DNA of 64,000 nt, from the NCBI RefSeq assembly GCF_011044495.1, contig NZ_CP049143.1, forward strand, positions 3,472,001 to 3,536,000. Direction: 5' to 3'. The notes beneath the pieces are model-generated. The model saw only the letters and a program-made list of their open reading frames with translations, ran no database searches and was not told the origin of the DNA. The stretch's first letter is position 1; every line of letters starts with the position of its first letter. Position numbers and translations under genes: made by a program. The DNA is from Roseimicrobium sp. ORNL1 (GTDB lineage Bacteria; Verrucomicrobiota; Verrucomicrobiia; Verrucomicrobiales; Verrucomicrobiaceae). Of the stretch, positions 33,858-41,511 are shown piece by piece.

Positions 33858-34814
33858 ATGGCAGACATCCAGACCAGCGCCTCCGACAAGAAGGAGAAGG
33901 AATATTTCACCGACATCCCGCAGGAGGCCCCTGGCTTCTTCCTCAAGGGCTCCCACCAGTATGACTGGGGTCTCAAGAACCGCCTGAGCAAGGTTTTCAA
34001 TCCCAAGGACGGCCGCACCGTGATGCTCGCGTTCGACCACGGCTACTTCCAGGGCCCCACCACGGGTCTTGAGCGCGTTGACCAGACCATCCTCCCGCTT
34101 GAGCCGTATGCGGATTGCCTCATGCTCACCCGCGGCATCCAGCGCAGCGTGATTCCTGCCTCCACCACGAAGGCCATCGCCCTCCGCGCCAGCGGCGGCA
34201 CCAGCATGGTGAGCCCCATGGAAGAGTGGGAAGGCGAAGTCGGCGACAAGAAGTTCAAGCTTCAGCGCCCCGGATTTGAGCCGCTCTCCAACGAGAGCAC
34301 AGCGCTCAACATCGAGGAAGCCATTCGTCTCAATGCCTCCATCCTTGCCGTGCAGGTCTTCGTGGGCAGTGCGTATGAGCGCCAGTCCCTGAAGAACATG
34401 ACCGACCTCGTGGATGCCGCCAGCCGCTATGGCATCGGCGTCATGGGCGTCGTGGCCGTCGGCCGCGCCATGGCTCGCAATGCCCAGTACTTCCGCCTCG
34501 CCACCCGCATCATGGCGGAACTCGGCGCGAACGTCGTGAAGTGCTACTACACGGAAGAAGGCTTTGAGACCATCACGAGCTGCTGTCCCGTGCCGATCGT
34601 CATCGCCGGTGGCAAGAAGCTTCCCGAGCTCGACGCACTGAAGATGAGCTACAACGCCATCCAGCAGGGCGCGAACGGCGTGGACATGGGCCGCAACATC
34701 TTCCAGAGCGATGATCCCATCGCCATGATGCAGGCCGTGCGCGGCGTCGTGCACGAAGGCCTCACCCCCGAGCAGGGCTTCCAGAAATACCAGGACCTCA
34801 AGGGCAAGCGCTAA
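33858..34814 (+). CDS. LsrF-like class I aldolase/thiolase
   Basis: A 318-residue TIM-barrel protein close to E. coli LsrF (3-hydroxy-5-phosphonooxypentane-2,4-dione thiolase). Shared stretches include [33 protein letters not shown] and [18 protein letters not shown]. The Schiff-base Lys is Lys228 in [15 protein letters not shown]. An insertion of about 24 residues (about 119-142, rich in Glu, Lys and Gly) sits between RASGGTSM and LSNEST, where LsrF has only a few residues. No lsrK, lsrG or lsr transporter gene is near. With dhaL upstream, it may instead act on a phosphorylated short ketose. A terminator follows. Confidence 0.88.
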   Translation: MADIQTSASDKKEKEYFTDIPQEAPGFFLKGSHQYDWGLKNRLSKVFNPKDGRTVMLAFDHGYFQGPTTGLERVDQTILPLEPYADCLMLTRGIQRSVIPASTTKAIALRASGGTSMVSPMEEWEGEVGDKKFKLQRPGFEPLSNESTALNIEEAIRLNASILAVQVFVGSAYERQSLKNMTDLVDAASRYGIGVMGVVAVGRAMARNAQYFRLATRIMAELGANVVKCYYTEEGFETITSCCPVPIVIAGGKKLPELDALKMSYNAIQQGANGVDMGRNIFQSDDPIAMMQAVRGVVHEGLTPEQGFQKYQDLKGKR

Positions 34815-34842
34815 GCGCTGCGCTGAGAGTTATTTGAATGAG

Positions 34843-34873
34843 AGAGCCGCCTCGTGAGAGGCGGCTCTTTTGT
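34843..34873 (+). terminator. Rho-independent terminator after the LsrF-like gene
   Basis: An 11-bp perfect stem, AGAGCCGCCTC (34843-34853) with GAGGCGGCTCT (34858-34868), a GTGA loop and TT after it. It touches the stop codon of the convergent gene at 34873. Confidence 0.85.
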
Positions 34874-35616
34874 TATTGCGCGTCGTCGCTAGACTCTGTC
34901 TTGGAGCGCGTCCGCCACCACTGGCACACGGCTACGAATGCCATGACGCAAGAGAGAGGGACAATCGGGATGAATACGAAAGGAAAGATGATCCCGAACG
35001 TCGTGGTATGGACGACCGTCCACGACCAGGCAATGATGCGCTCACGGTTGGTGAAATACCTGTCGATGGTGAACCAGATGAAAGGAGCTGGGAGCAGCGC
35101 GAAGCACACCCAGTACATTTCGATGGGTGCGGATTTCTTTTCCACGCTTTTCCAAAGCCGGCGCCCGGGTTCTACGGCGAGATGAAGCAGGGCAGGAAAG
35201 AGCGGCATCAGAGCCCAGCGAAGTGAAAAGTCTGCCGATGAAACCCTATTGAGACTGGGTATGCAAAGCGACGAGGCTATCGCAATGGCATCCATCAAAA
35301 CGAACAGCATCATCAGCAACTGACCCAGAGGAAAAGTCCGCAGGAGCAGCCATGCCCACAATCCAAGGGTGAGTGTGAACGAAATGATCGGCAACCCAAG
35401 CGACATCAGATAGTACCGCTCAGCCATCTCCGGCAAGGTGATCGCGAAGGCCGCGATGACCGTCAGCATCCAGCTCAGGGCAAGATATCGCTGCCACTTG
35501 GGAAACTTCTCTCCCAAGGTGAACCACGACCAGAACACGGGAAACACACCCACGCCCGTCCAGAAGAACGCGGCACTACGCCTATCGCGAGGAGTGAGGA
35601 TGAGGGTTTGTGTCAC
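34873..35616 (-). CDS. Tandem membrane paralogue 3 (long form)
   Basis: A 247-residue membrane protein, third of three related genes. The family N-terminus is LILTPRDRRSAAFFW, then GVGVFPVFWSWFT, KWQRYLALSWML, four or more helices, and FPALLHL. This copy alone has a C-terminal extension with two further helices (MYWVCFALLPAPFIWF, FPFVFIPIVPLSCVMAFVAV). I chose the GTG at 35616 because it aligns with the ATG of copy 2 and overlaps that gene's stop as GTGA (35613-35616), a sign of coupled translation. Function unknown. Confidence 0.75.
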   Translation of the reverse strand: MTQTLILTPRDRRSAAFFWTGVGVFPVFWSWFTLGEKFPKWQRYLALSWMLTVIAAFAITLPEMAERYYLMSLGLPIISFTLTLGLWAWLLLRTFPLGQLLMMLFVLMDAIAIASSLCIPSLNRVSSADFSLRWALMPLFPALLHLAVEPGRRLWKSVEKKSAPIEMYWVCFALLPAPFIWFTIDRYFTNRERIIAWSWTVVHTTTFGIIFPFVFIPIVPLSCVMAFVAVCQWWRTRSKTESSDDAQ

Positions 35617-36137
35617 GGTGCGATGAGGGGTTCGGGGTTTCCCCGCCAATTCCATTGGAAGTACCATTCCACTTTTCCATTCCACAGGCGTTCGCGCCGA
35701 AGGGCAAGATGCAGGAACGCTGGCACGATTGGCAGGACTGCAAACGCCCAGGCAAATGGCAGGATCGCAAGCCGGTCAAGAGTGCTGATAACCATGTAAG
35801 AGTGGCTCAACACCCCGCACACCAACAACTGGAGCGGCAAGGGCATTTCCGCAATGCGGAGGAAAAGCCACACAAACAATCCAAAGGTCACACAAAGCGG
35901 GATGATGGGAAAGGTGAGTGCCAGCATCTCAAGCCGGGCCTCCACCGGCGCCCAGTGGGACACGACCATGCCCAAGACGACCAGCAACCACCCTAACGCG
36001 AGGTATCGCTGCCACTTTGGGAATTGCCTTCCCATGGTGAACCATGACCAGAACACCGGAAACACGCCAACGCCCAGCCAGAAGAACGCAGCACTGCGGC
36101 GGTCGCGAGGCGTGAGAATGAGTGTCTGCGCTGTCAT
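35613..36137 (-). CDS. Tandem membrane paralogue 2
   Basis: A 174-residue integral membrane protein of the same family: LILTPRDRRSAAFFWLGVGV, FPVFWSWFTMGRQFPKWQRY, about five hydrophobic segments and a basic C-terminal tail (LRRERLWNGKVEW). It starts 13 bp after the stop of copy 1 and overlaps copy 3 by 4 bases. The first 40 residues are almost identical to the other two, while the rest is diverged, pointing to a constrained N-terminus. Confidence 0.75.
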   Translation of the reverse strand: MTAQTLILTPRDRRSAAFFWLGVGVFPVFWSWFTMGRQFPKWQRYLALGWLLVVLGMVVSHWAPVEARLEMLALTFPIIPLCVTFGLFVWLFLRIAEMPLPLQLLVCGVLSHSYMVISTLDRLAILPFAWAFAVLPIVPAFLHLALRRERLWNGKVEWYFQWNWRGNPEPLIAP

Positions 36138-36150
36138 AACCTGGGGCAAC

Positions 36151-36636
36151 TCACCCCTCTGAACCTCCCTCCGGGAGCCGTTGCTGGGTCTTCGCCACGG
36201 ATGTCACAAGATGCAAAAGGGCAGGCGCGAAAGGCAGAGCGGCCCATTTGCAGGAGAAGTCTTGTTCCATTGCCTGGGTCATAAGGCGCGATAGGAGCAA
36301 TGGTGCTACACCGCCCGCTACAACGCAGAACAAAAACCAATCAACAAAGGAGAAGGTTCGGATCGCCAGCCAGAGGCAAAGACCAAGTGTCACTAGAAGT
36401 GAAACCAAGGGCAATCCAAGTAACAACGCTTTATACCGTTCGGACATTTGTGGGCTGGCGAGCGCAAATGCCACGAGTGTTGTCACCATCCATCCCAGTG
36501 CGAGACAGCGTTGCCAAGATGCAAACTTCCTTTCGAAGGTGAACCAAGACCAGAAAATGGGAAAGACACCGACGCCCAGCCAGAAGAAAACGGTACTGCG
36601 ACGATCTCGCGGAGTAAGGATGAATATCTGTTCCAT
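36151..36636 (-). CDS. Tandem membrane paralogue 1
   Basis: A 161-residue integral membrane protein, first in the three-gene unit. It has FILTPRDRRSTVFFWLGVGV, FPIFWSWFTFERKFASWQRC, then helices and CKWAALPFAPALLHLV, and an acidic end. The ATG at 36636 aligns with its paralogues; an ATG at 36663 would add nine residues. Not recognised as a named family. Confidence 0.72.
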   Translation of the reverse strand: MEQIFILTPRDRRSTVFFWLGVGVFPIFWSWFTFERKFASWQRCLALGWMVTTLVAFALASPQMSERYKALLLGLPLVSLLVTLGLCLWLAIRTFSFVDWFLFCVVAGGVAPLLLSRLMTQAMEQDFSCKWAALPFAPALLHLVTSVAKTQQRLPEGGSEG

Positions 36637-36686
36637 ATCCGTGCCCTGTTGGAGGCATTCCATCACGCCACGAATTTTTTGTCGAG

Positions 36687-37172
36687 CTACTTCTTCTCCG
36701 TCTTGGGTTTCATTTTCGTGAGCACACATTCCTCAGGGAAGTAATGCTGCCCCGTTGAGTTGGTAATCTTCCACTCCAGCTTGCCCTTTACGATCTTCAT
36801 CTCGGCATCCCCTTCGCCATCGCCGTAGCCGCTTTTGAATTTCACCTTGGCCACGCCGTTCACAATAGTACCGGTGATGGAGGGCGGACTGTCGAATTCC
36901 TTCAGCACCGTGTCCACACGCCGACCGCCGTCGACCACGGAGTTGTGATAACCTTCGATCTTGTCTCCCGTCTGCACGAGGTCGAAGCCGAAGCCGCTTT
37001 CTTTGGTTTGGAAATTCCATGAGCCCGAGAAGTCAGGCGTGGCCACTGGCTCAGCAGGCTTCTTCTTATCCTCAGCGTGGAGGGAGATACACAGAAAAGC
37101 AGCACAAAGGAACAAAGCGCACTTCACAAAACCACGACGGCACCGACTCAGATTCACGCTCAACATCATCAT
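36687..37172 (-). CDS. Secreted hypothetical protein
   Basis: A 161-residue protein with a basic leader and hydrophobic signal (KCALFLCAAFLCISLHA), then a beta-rich domain opening DFSGSWNFQTKESGFGFDLVQTGDKIEGYHNSV. This is a lipocalin-like or avidin-like layout often seen in small exported proteins, with GTIVNGVAKVKFKSGYGDGEG and WKITNSTGQHYFPEECVL after it. Three consecutive ATGs at 37172, 37169 and 37166 are possible starts. The function is unknown. Confidence 0.65.
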   Translation of the reverse strand: MMMLSVNLSRCRRGFVKCALFLCAAFLCISLHAEDKKKPAEPVATPDFSGSWNFQTKESGFGFDLVQTGDKIEGYHNSVVDGGRRVDTVLKEFDSPPSITGTIVNGVAKVKFKSGYGDGEGDAEMKIVKGKLEWKITNSTGQHYFPEECVLTKMKPKTEKK

Positions 37173-37250
37173 GGATGCGTGTTTATCACGAGCCCCGCTT
37201 CGTGCAACGCTTGATGCGTTTACGATTGGCGTGAACGAAGCGCGCATCTC

Positions 37251-37383
37251 GCAGGGAGCGGCACTAGCCTAGTGCCGGTGGTAAGTCTCTTGGGGCGGAG
37301 CCTCATTTTTCAACGACACAAACCATGGTTCCCTCTGCGTGATGCAACCTGAATGACGGCACTAGGCTAGTGCCGCTCCCTGC
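37251..37383. repeat. Two-armed inverted-repeat element, family E
   Basis: Arms of 27 bp at 37251-37277 (GCAGGGAGCGGCACTAGCC start) and 37357-37383 are reverse complements apart from the central base pair. The spacer is 79 bp. Each arm also contains a smaller palindrome, CGGCACTAG-SCTAGTGCCG. It lies in the gene-free gap before the ABC permease. Confidence 0.85.
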
Positions 37384-37429
37384 GAATTCTCGTCTCCTGT
37401 CTTGGGAGATGTTACATGCAGAATGATTT

Positions 37430-39103
37430 CTATACCCCCTCCGTCTCCCGACCTTCCCACGGAGTCCTGCGAATGACATTGTTCAGGATATAGAACGCAC
37501 CACCCATCACCGCTGCTTCCGCCGCAAGAAATGCCCAGAACCATCCTTCCTTCCACGTCCACCACGAGGCTCCACCGATGAAGGCGGAGACGAGGGTGAC
37601 AGCCAGCATCAGCACACATCCCATGCCGGGGTCGCGTTGTTCTTCGGGTGGCTTCGAAAGCGGCAGCCATGTGCCCATAAGGGCGGGCGTGAGTGAGAAG
37701 GCGGGCAGGAAAAAAAGCGCGGGCAGCATCATCGCCAATGGCACGGGCGATTTTTGGATGATGGCCATGACCACAGCCTGCAACACCAGCATGGGCAGGG
37801 TGAGCAGCGCCAGCACGGCTTTGCGCGTGCCATGAAAGAGCGGCGCCCAGTGGGGCAGGGGAGCAATGTGGAAAAGCGCCGTGGCCCGCCAGTGCTCCGA
37901 CCGCTGAAGCAGGAGCATGGCCTGCAGCGGGATGATGCCCATGTAGCAGGCCATGAAGGACTGCAGCCAGGAGAATTTCTCCGGTCCATATTGCTGCCCA
38001 CCGGTGGAGGTCAGGACCATGATGAAAGGCATCACCAGCAGCGGAGCGATGCCGGGATACAGTCGCAGCTTCATCTCGCGGTCGCGGAAGATATACGCGG
38101 TCGTGAGCATGAAGGCCTGCTTCTCCGTGATGTCACGCAGCCACCAGCGCAGCAGCGGAAAATTGAGCAGAGCCTTGAGACGCTTCCCTCGTGGTTGGGT
38201 GGCGGACTCCGCAGGACTCGCCATTTCATTGAGTGCCATCAGGCCCTTGCCATAGGCGGAGCCCAGCACGCCAAAGGCCAGCCAGCTCACCAACGCCGTG
38301 GCGCCGAGTCCCGTACCCGCGGCAATCCACAACCGTGGCGAGGAGCCCGATCCCGAAATGACCGAGTCCAGCGCCCCGAACCACACCGGAGGCAGCGCCA
38401 TCGCCCAAGGACTGAAGGCCTCGATGCTGGTGAGGTCCTTCATACCGAGCGCGCGTGGCAGCACCTGGCCACCCACCACCATCACCACCGCCAGCAGGGA
38501 TTGCAGGCCCGCGAGCACATTGTCCAGCCGCTCACGGCCCATCCACTTGAGACACAGGTTGTACACCAGCACGATGCACGCGGAGGAGAACACCATGAGC
38601 AGCACCGTGGAAATGAAGTGCGCGGGGATGAAGGCGAATGTCGCCCCCTTGCTCCACAGACCAGCCACCATGCCAATCGCATTCAGGGACAGCGCCAGCA
38701 CCAGGGCAAAGCACACCAGCACTGCAATCTTCGCCCGCAGAAGCTGCCGCGGCCCCACGGGGCGGTGCAGGAGGATCTCCGCCTCCTCCTTCATGAAGAG
38801 CATGGTGCCTGCGTTCGCGGCGAGGGAGAGGCTGGCGAACATGAGCGTCCACGCGTGCAGCACACTGGCAAAGGCAAAGGTCTCCAGCGTGGGAGCGAGC
38901 ACGGCGGGCACGATGCCGAAGACCCCGAACAACAGCATGGAGACACCCAGTCCCATGTTCTTCCGCGCCTGGTGAGAGGCGGCATGCTGCGCCGCGCGAC
39001 CGCGGAAGAGCAGTTTCCAGAAGAGCCGCCGCAGCACCGCTTCCGTGGAGAGGACCTTCCCCGGCGAATCAAACAGCGCAGGACTGGTGGCGCGATCATG
39101 CAT
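37430..39103 (-). CDS. ABC transporter permease (ABC-2 type, large)
   Basis: A 557-residue membrane protein with about 12 hydrophobic segments. A cytosolic N-terminus (KVLSTEAVLRRLFWKLLFRG) precedes the first helix pair, and an amphipathic MLFMKEEAEILLHRPVGPRQLLRAK interface helix lies where ABC-2-type exporter permeases contact the ATPase. The ATP-binding subunit is encoded just upstream (39140-39916), with 36 bp between. Together they should form an exporter in the inner membrane; the substrate is unknown. Confidence 0.82.
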   Translation of the reverse strand: MHDRATSPALFDSPGKVLSTEAVLRRLFWKLLFRGRAAQHAASHQARKNMGLGVSMLLFGVFGIVPAVLAPTLETFAFASVLHAWTLMFASLSLAANAGTMLFMKEEAEILLHRPVGPRQLLRAKIAVLVCFALVLALSLNAIGMVAGLWSKGATFAFIPAHFISTVLLMVFSSACIVLVYNLCLKWMGRERLDNVLAGLQSLLAVVMVVGGQVLPRALGMKDLTSIEAFSPWAMALPPVWFGALDSVISGSGSSPRLWIAAGTGLGATALVSWLAFGVLGSAYGKGLMALNEMASPAESATQPRGKRLKALLNFPLLRWWLRDITEKQAFMLTTAYIFRDREMKLRLYPGIAPLLVMPFIMVLTSTGGQQYGPEKFSWLQSFMACYMGIIPLQAMLLLQRSEHWRATALFHIAPLPHWAPLFHGTRKAVLALLTLPMLVLQAVVMAIIQKSPVPLAMMLPALFFLPAFSLTPALMGTWLPLSKPPEEQRDPGMGCVLMLAVTLVSAFIGGASWWTWKEGWFWAFLAAEAAVMGGAFYILNNVIRRTPWEGRETEGV

Positions 39104-39139
39104 GGCGGCGTTTCCTGGTGTTCCCTCTCGATAGTTACA

Positions 39140-39916
39140 TCACCGTTCCACCATGAGTTGCTTCGCGAAGTCCTGCGCCCGCGCCTCCAGATGCGTGAGG
39201 CCGGTGAGCTGGGTGAAGAGATGCTCCAGCGTGCCAGCTTGATGCTCCCGCACCAGCGCTCCGGGTTCGCCCTCCACCAGCAGCTTGCCCTGCGTCATGA
39301 TGGCGATGCGATTGCACACGCGCTCCACGACATCGAGAATGTGCGAGCTGTACACGATGGTCTTGCCCTCGCGCGCCAGGGTCTCCAAGAGGGCCTTGAA
39401 TCCCACGGCGGCGTTCGCATCCAGGCCATCCAGCGGCTCATCCAGGAACACCACGCGGGGGTTGTGCAGCAAAGCGGCAGTGATCACCACCTTGCGCTTC
39501 ATGCCTTTGGAGTATGCGCCCAGCAGTTTCGTCTCCAGGGTGTGCCAGTCGAGTTCGAAGAAGTCCAAAAACTGGCGAATGCGTGGCTTCGCCTCCTGCT
39601 CGGAAATGCCGTAGAGGGCTGCCACCATCAGCAGAAACTCCAAGCCCGTGAGCGCTTCATACACCGCACCCGAGTCGGGCACGAAACCGAGCAGTCGTTT
39701 CGCGCCGATGGGATCCTCGGCCACATCCACGCCACAGATGGTCGCCGTGCCCGAGTCCGGTTTCAGCATGCCGGTAAGCATCTTCAGTGTGGTGGTCTTT
39801 CCCGCGCCGTTCGGCCCCAGGAGACCCACGATGATGCCGGAGGGCACCTCCATGGTGAGATTGTCCACCGCCGTCTGCGTGCCGAATCGCTTGGTGAGTC
39901 CGCGGATGGAGATCAT
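39140..39916 (-). CDS. ABC transporter ATP-binding protein
   Basis: A 258-residue ATPase subunit. Walker A is GLLGPNGAGKTTTLKML (about 32-48). The signature region is YSKGMKRKVVITAALLHNP, Walker B is VVFLDEPLDGLDANA and the switch His is in YSSHILDVVE. The type matches ABC-2 exporters of the CcmA/NatA group. First gene of a two-gene operon with the permease. Confidence 0.95.
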   Translation of the reverse strand: MISIRGLTKRFGTQTAVDNLTMEVPSGIIVGLLGPNGAGKTTTLKMLTGMLKPDSGTATICGVDVAEDPIGAKRLLGFVPDSGAVYEALTGLEFLLMVAALYGISEQEAKPRIRQFLDFFELDWHTLETKLLGAYSKGMKRKVVITAALLHNPRVVFLDEPLDGLDANAAVGFKALLETLAREGKTIVYSSHILDVVERVCNRIAIMTQGKLLVEGEPGALVREHQAGTLEHLFTQLTGLTHLEARAQDFAKQLMVER

Positions 39917-40374
39917 GCGCGCCTACGATGCGCGGATTTCCCGGCGGGCGCAACCTTGGGGAACTTTTAGACGCGCCAAGGACAGGCATTGAGCACGATT
40001 TTGGGAAGGCCGGAGGCCCTTCGTCCACCTCGTGGAGCTTGGATTCGTCCGGTGCCTGACGTTCCTCTTGAGTTCTTGGGCGGTCACTTCTTTTCGGAGG
40101 AAGCGTGACATTCTGCATCCCGGCGGCTGGGGAGAGGCCCGATCTACGCCGCAGAGTCAGCTTGAGAGAACCCATTGAGCTAGTCAAGAAGGGCGACATT
40201 CACGACAGATCCAGATGCTGTGACGCGCAGCGTCCTTGGACTGCGCGCAGCCCTGCTGCCGCTTTCCTAAAGTGCAGCCTGCTGCACGCTGCACCGCGAC
40301 GAAGTCGCCAAGTTCTTCGGAGATGTCACTTTGCGGGCAAGTGTCACCATCGCCACAGCAGGCTGTGGACTCTA
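39917..40374. other. Intergenic region with repeats left of the IS630 element
   Basis: This 458-bp gap carries no gene. It includes dispersed repeat I copy 2 (40000-40067), the left arm of element F (40234-40266), and several short hairpins (for example around 40270-40300 and 40325-40370). Confidence 0.6.
40000..40067 (+). repeat. Dispersed repeat I, copy 2
   Basis: Direct repeat of 17017-17084, same orientation, with the shared phrases TTTGGGAAGGCC, AGGCCCTTCGTCCACC, GGAGCTTGG and CTGACGTTCC. Confidence 0.75.
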
Positions 40375-40426
40375 GAGCGTTTTCTGTTTAATTTGTCGCA
40401 AACTGAGGATGATGCTAGAGTAGCTC

Positions 40427-40801
40427 ATGAAGAGCTTCAGCATGGATCTGCGTAAGCGACTGGTGGCCGGTCGGCGACGGGGACAAAGCGCCGAGGAACT
40501 CGCGCGACTCTTTGGGGTTTCCAAACGCAGCGTCGAACGCTTCTGGAAGCGTCACTTGGAGGAGGGCACGGTGGAACCCAAGCAACGAGGTGGTTACCGC
40601 CGCTCCCGCCTGGAAGGACATGATGAGCTGTTGCATCAATGGATCTCCCAGCAACCTGATTTGAGCCTGGAGGAGATGAGCGAGCGTTTGAACAAGCAGT
40701 TGGACATCAACATCGGCACCACCGCCCTGTGGCATCGGCTGGAGAAGCTGGGCTTGAGCTATAAAAAAAACGCTGCACGCCGCCGAGCAAGAGCGGCCTG
40801 A
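40427..40801 (+). CDS. IS630-family transposase, N-terminal DNA-binding part
   Basis: A 124-residue product with two helix-turn-helix regions: RRRGQSAEELARLFGVSKRSVERFW near residues 16-40 and a winged part around 70-112 (LSLEEMSERLNKQLDINIGT). This is the paired-like DNA-binding half of IS630 transposases, which recognises the inverted repeats. After an A8 run (40763-40770) the frame goes on only to a stop at 40801, and the catalytic part continues in another phase. Confidence 0.88.
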   Translation: MKSFSMDLRKRLVAGRRRGQSAEELARLFGVSKRSVERFWKRHLEEGTVEPKQRGGYRRSRLEGHDELLHQWISQQPDLSLEEMSERLNKQLDINIGTTALWHRLEKLGLSYKKNAARRRARAA

Positions 40802-41369
40802 CTTGCAAGCGGCTCGCCAGCTCTGGCGTGAGCAGCAAAGCCAATGGGAAGGCCGCCACTTGGTCTTCTTGGACGAGACGGGACTCAATACCAAAATGAG
40901 CCGGTTGTATGGACGTTCGGCCAGTGGGCAGCGCTGCCGTTGTGCGGTGCCCTTTGGACATTGGCACACGGCGACTTTGGTGGTGGCGCTGCGTCAGGAT
41001 CGCCTTTGTGCTCCGTGTGTGCTGGATGGACCCATGAACGGGTCTGCATTCCTAGCCTACATCGAACAGTTCTTGGCTCCGCAACTCACACCCGGTGACA
41101 TTGTCATCTGCGACAATCTTGCCAGTCACAAGGTCAGCGGCGTGGCACAGGCGATCGAAGCACGAGGCGCACGCTTGATTTACCTGCCTGCGTACAGCCC
41201 CGACCTCAATCCCATTGAAATGGCTTTTGCCAAACTCAAAGCACATGTGCGCCATGCAGCACAGCGCACCTTTGAGGGCTTGGAAGCCGCCGTCGCGCAA
41301 GCTCTGGACATGTTCTCACCAGAACACTGCGCCAATTTCTTCCGCCATGCCAATTATGCGACAAATTAA
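40764..41369 (+). CDS. IS630-family transposase, C-terminal DDE catalytic part
   Basis: Read from the A8 tract, this phase gives KKTLHAAEQERPDLQAARQL, the normal continuation of an IS630 transposase. It carries the catalytic triad: Asp in VFLDETGL, Asp in VICDNLASH and Glu in SPDLNPIEMAFAKLK. The first ATG-like start in this phase is near 40803, but the conserved sequence begins at the A tract. The two parts are therefore probably joined by slippage on the A run (one base fewer restores one frame). Confidence 0.88.
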   Translation, partial: KKTLHAAEQERPDLQAARQLWREQQSQWEGRHLVFLDETGLNTKMSRLYGRSASGQRCRCAVPFGHWHTATLVVALRQDRLCAPCVLDGPMNGSAFLAYIEQFLAPQLTPGDIVICDNLASHKVSGVAQAIEARGARLIYLPAYSPDLNPIEMAFAKLKAHVRHAAQRTFEGLEAAVAQALDMFSPEHCANFFRHANYATN

Positions 41370-41511
41370 ATAGAAAATGCTCTAGAAAGCGGCAGCAGGG
41401 CTGCGCGCAGTCCAAGGCCTTCGGCACTATTTCTCTATCAATACCTGACGTTCATGCACTCTGCAGGGGCAACGAACACGGCAAGGTTGAAGGGTGGCTT
41501 CAACCGTCGAC

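Larger units (their letters stand above)
40375..41382 (+). mobile_element. IS630-family insertion sequence (Tc1/mariner superfamily)
   Basis: A 1008-bp element bounded by TA on both sides (40373-40374 and 41383-41384), as expected for IS630 target duplication. Its ends are near-perfect inverted repeats: left GAGCGTTTTCTGTTTAATTT and right, reverse-complemented, GAGCATTTTCTATTTAATTT, both continuing into GTCGCA. It encodes a transposase in two overlapping phases. All parts look intact, so it may be a recent insertion. Confidence 0.93.
40234..41417. repeat. Inverted-repeat element F interrupted by an IS630-type element
   Basis: The arms 40234-40266 (CCTTGGACTGCGCGCAG...) and 41385-41417 are exact reverse complements over 33 bp. 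The right arm begins immediately after the TA that borders the insertion sequence. Without the 1008-bp IS and one TA, the element would be about 174 bp, similar to the other two-armed elements here. Confidence 0.85.

Noticed and set aside
33858-34814. An AI-2 (lsr) uptake operon
   Set aside because: Only the LsrF-like gene is present; lsrK, lsrG, lsrR and the ABC importer are all missing.
37754-39970. Open frame of about 738 codons on the plus strand
   Set aside because: Antisense to the ABC permease and ATPase; Gln/His/Arg-rich low-complexity translation typical of a shadow frame.
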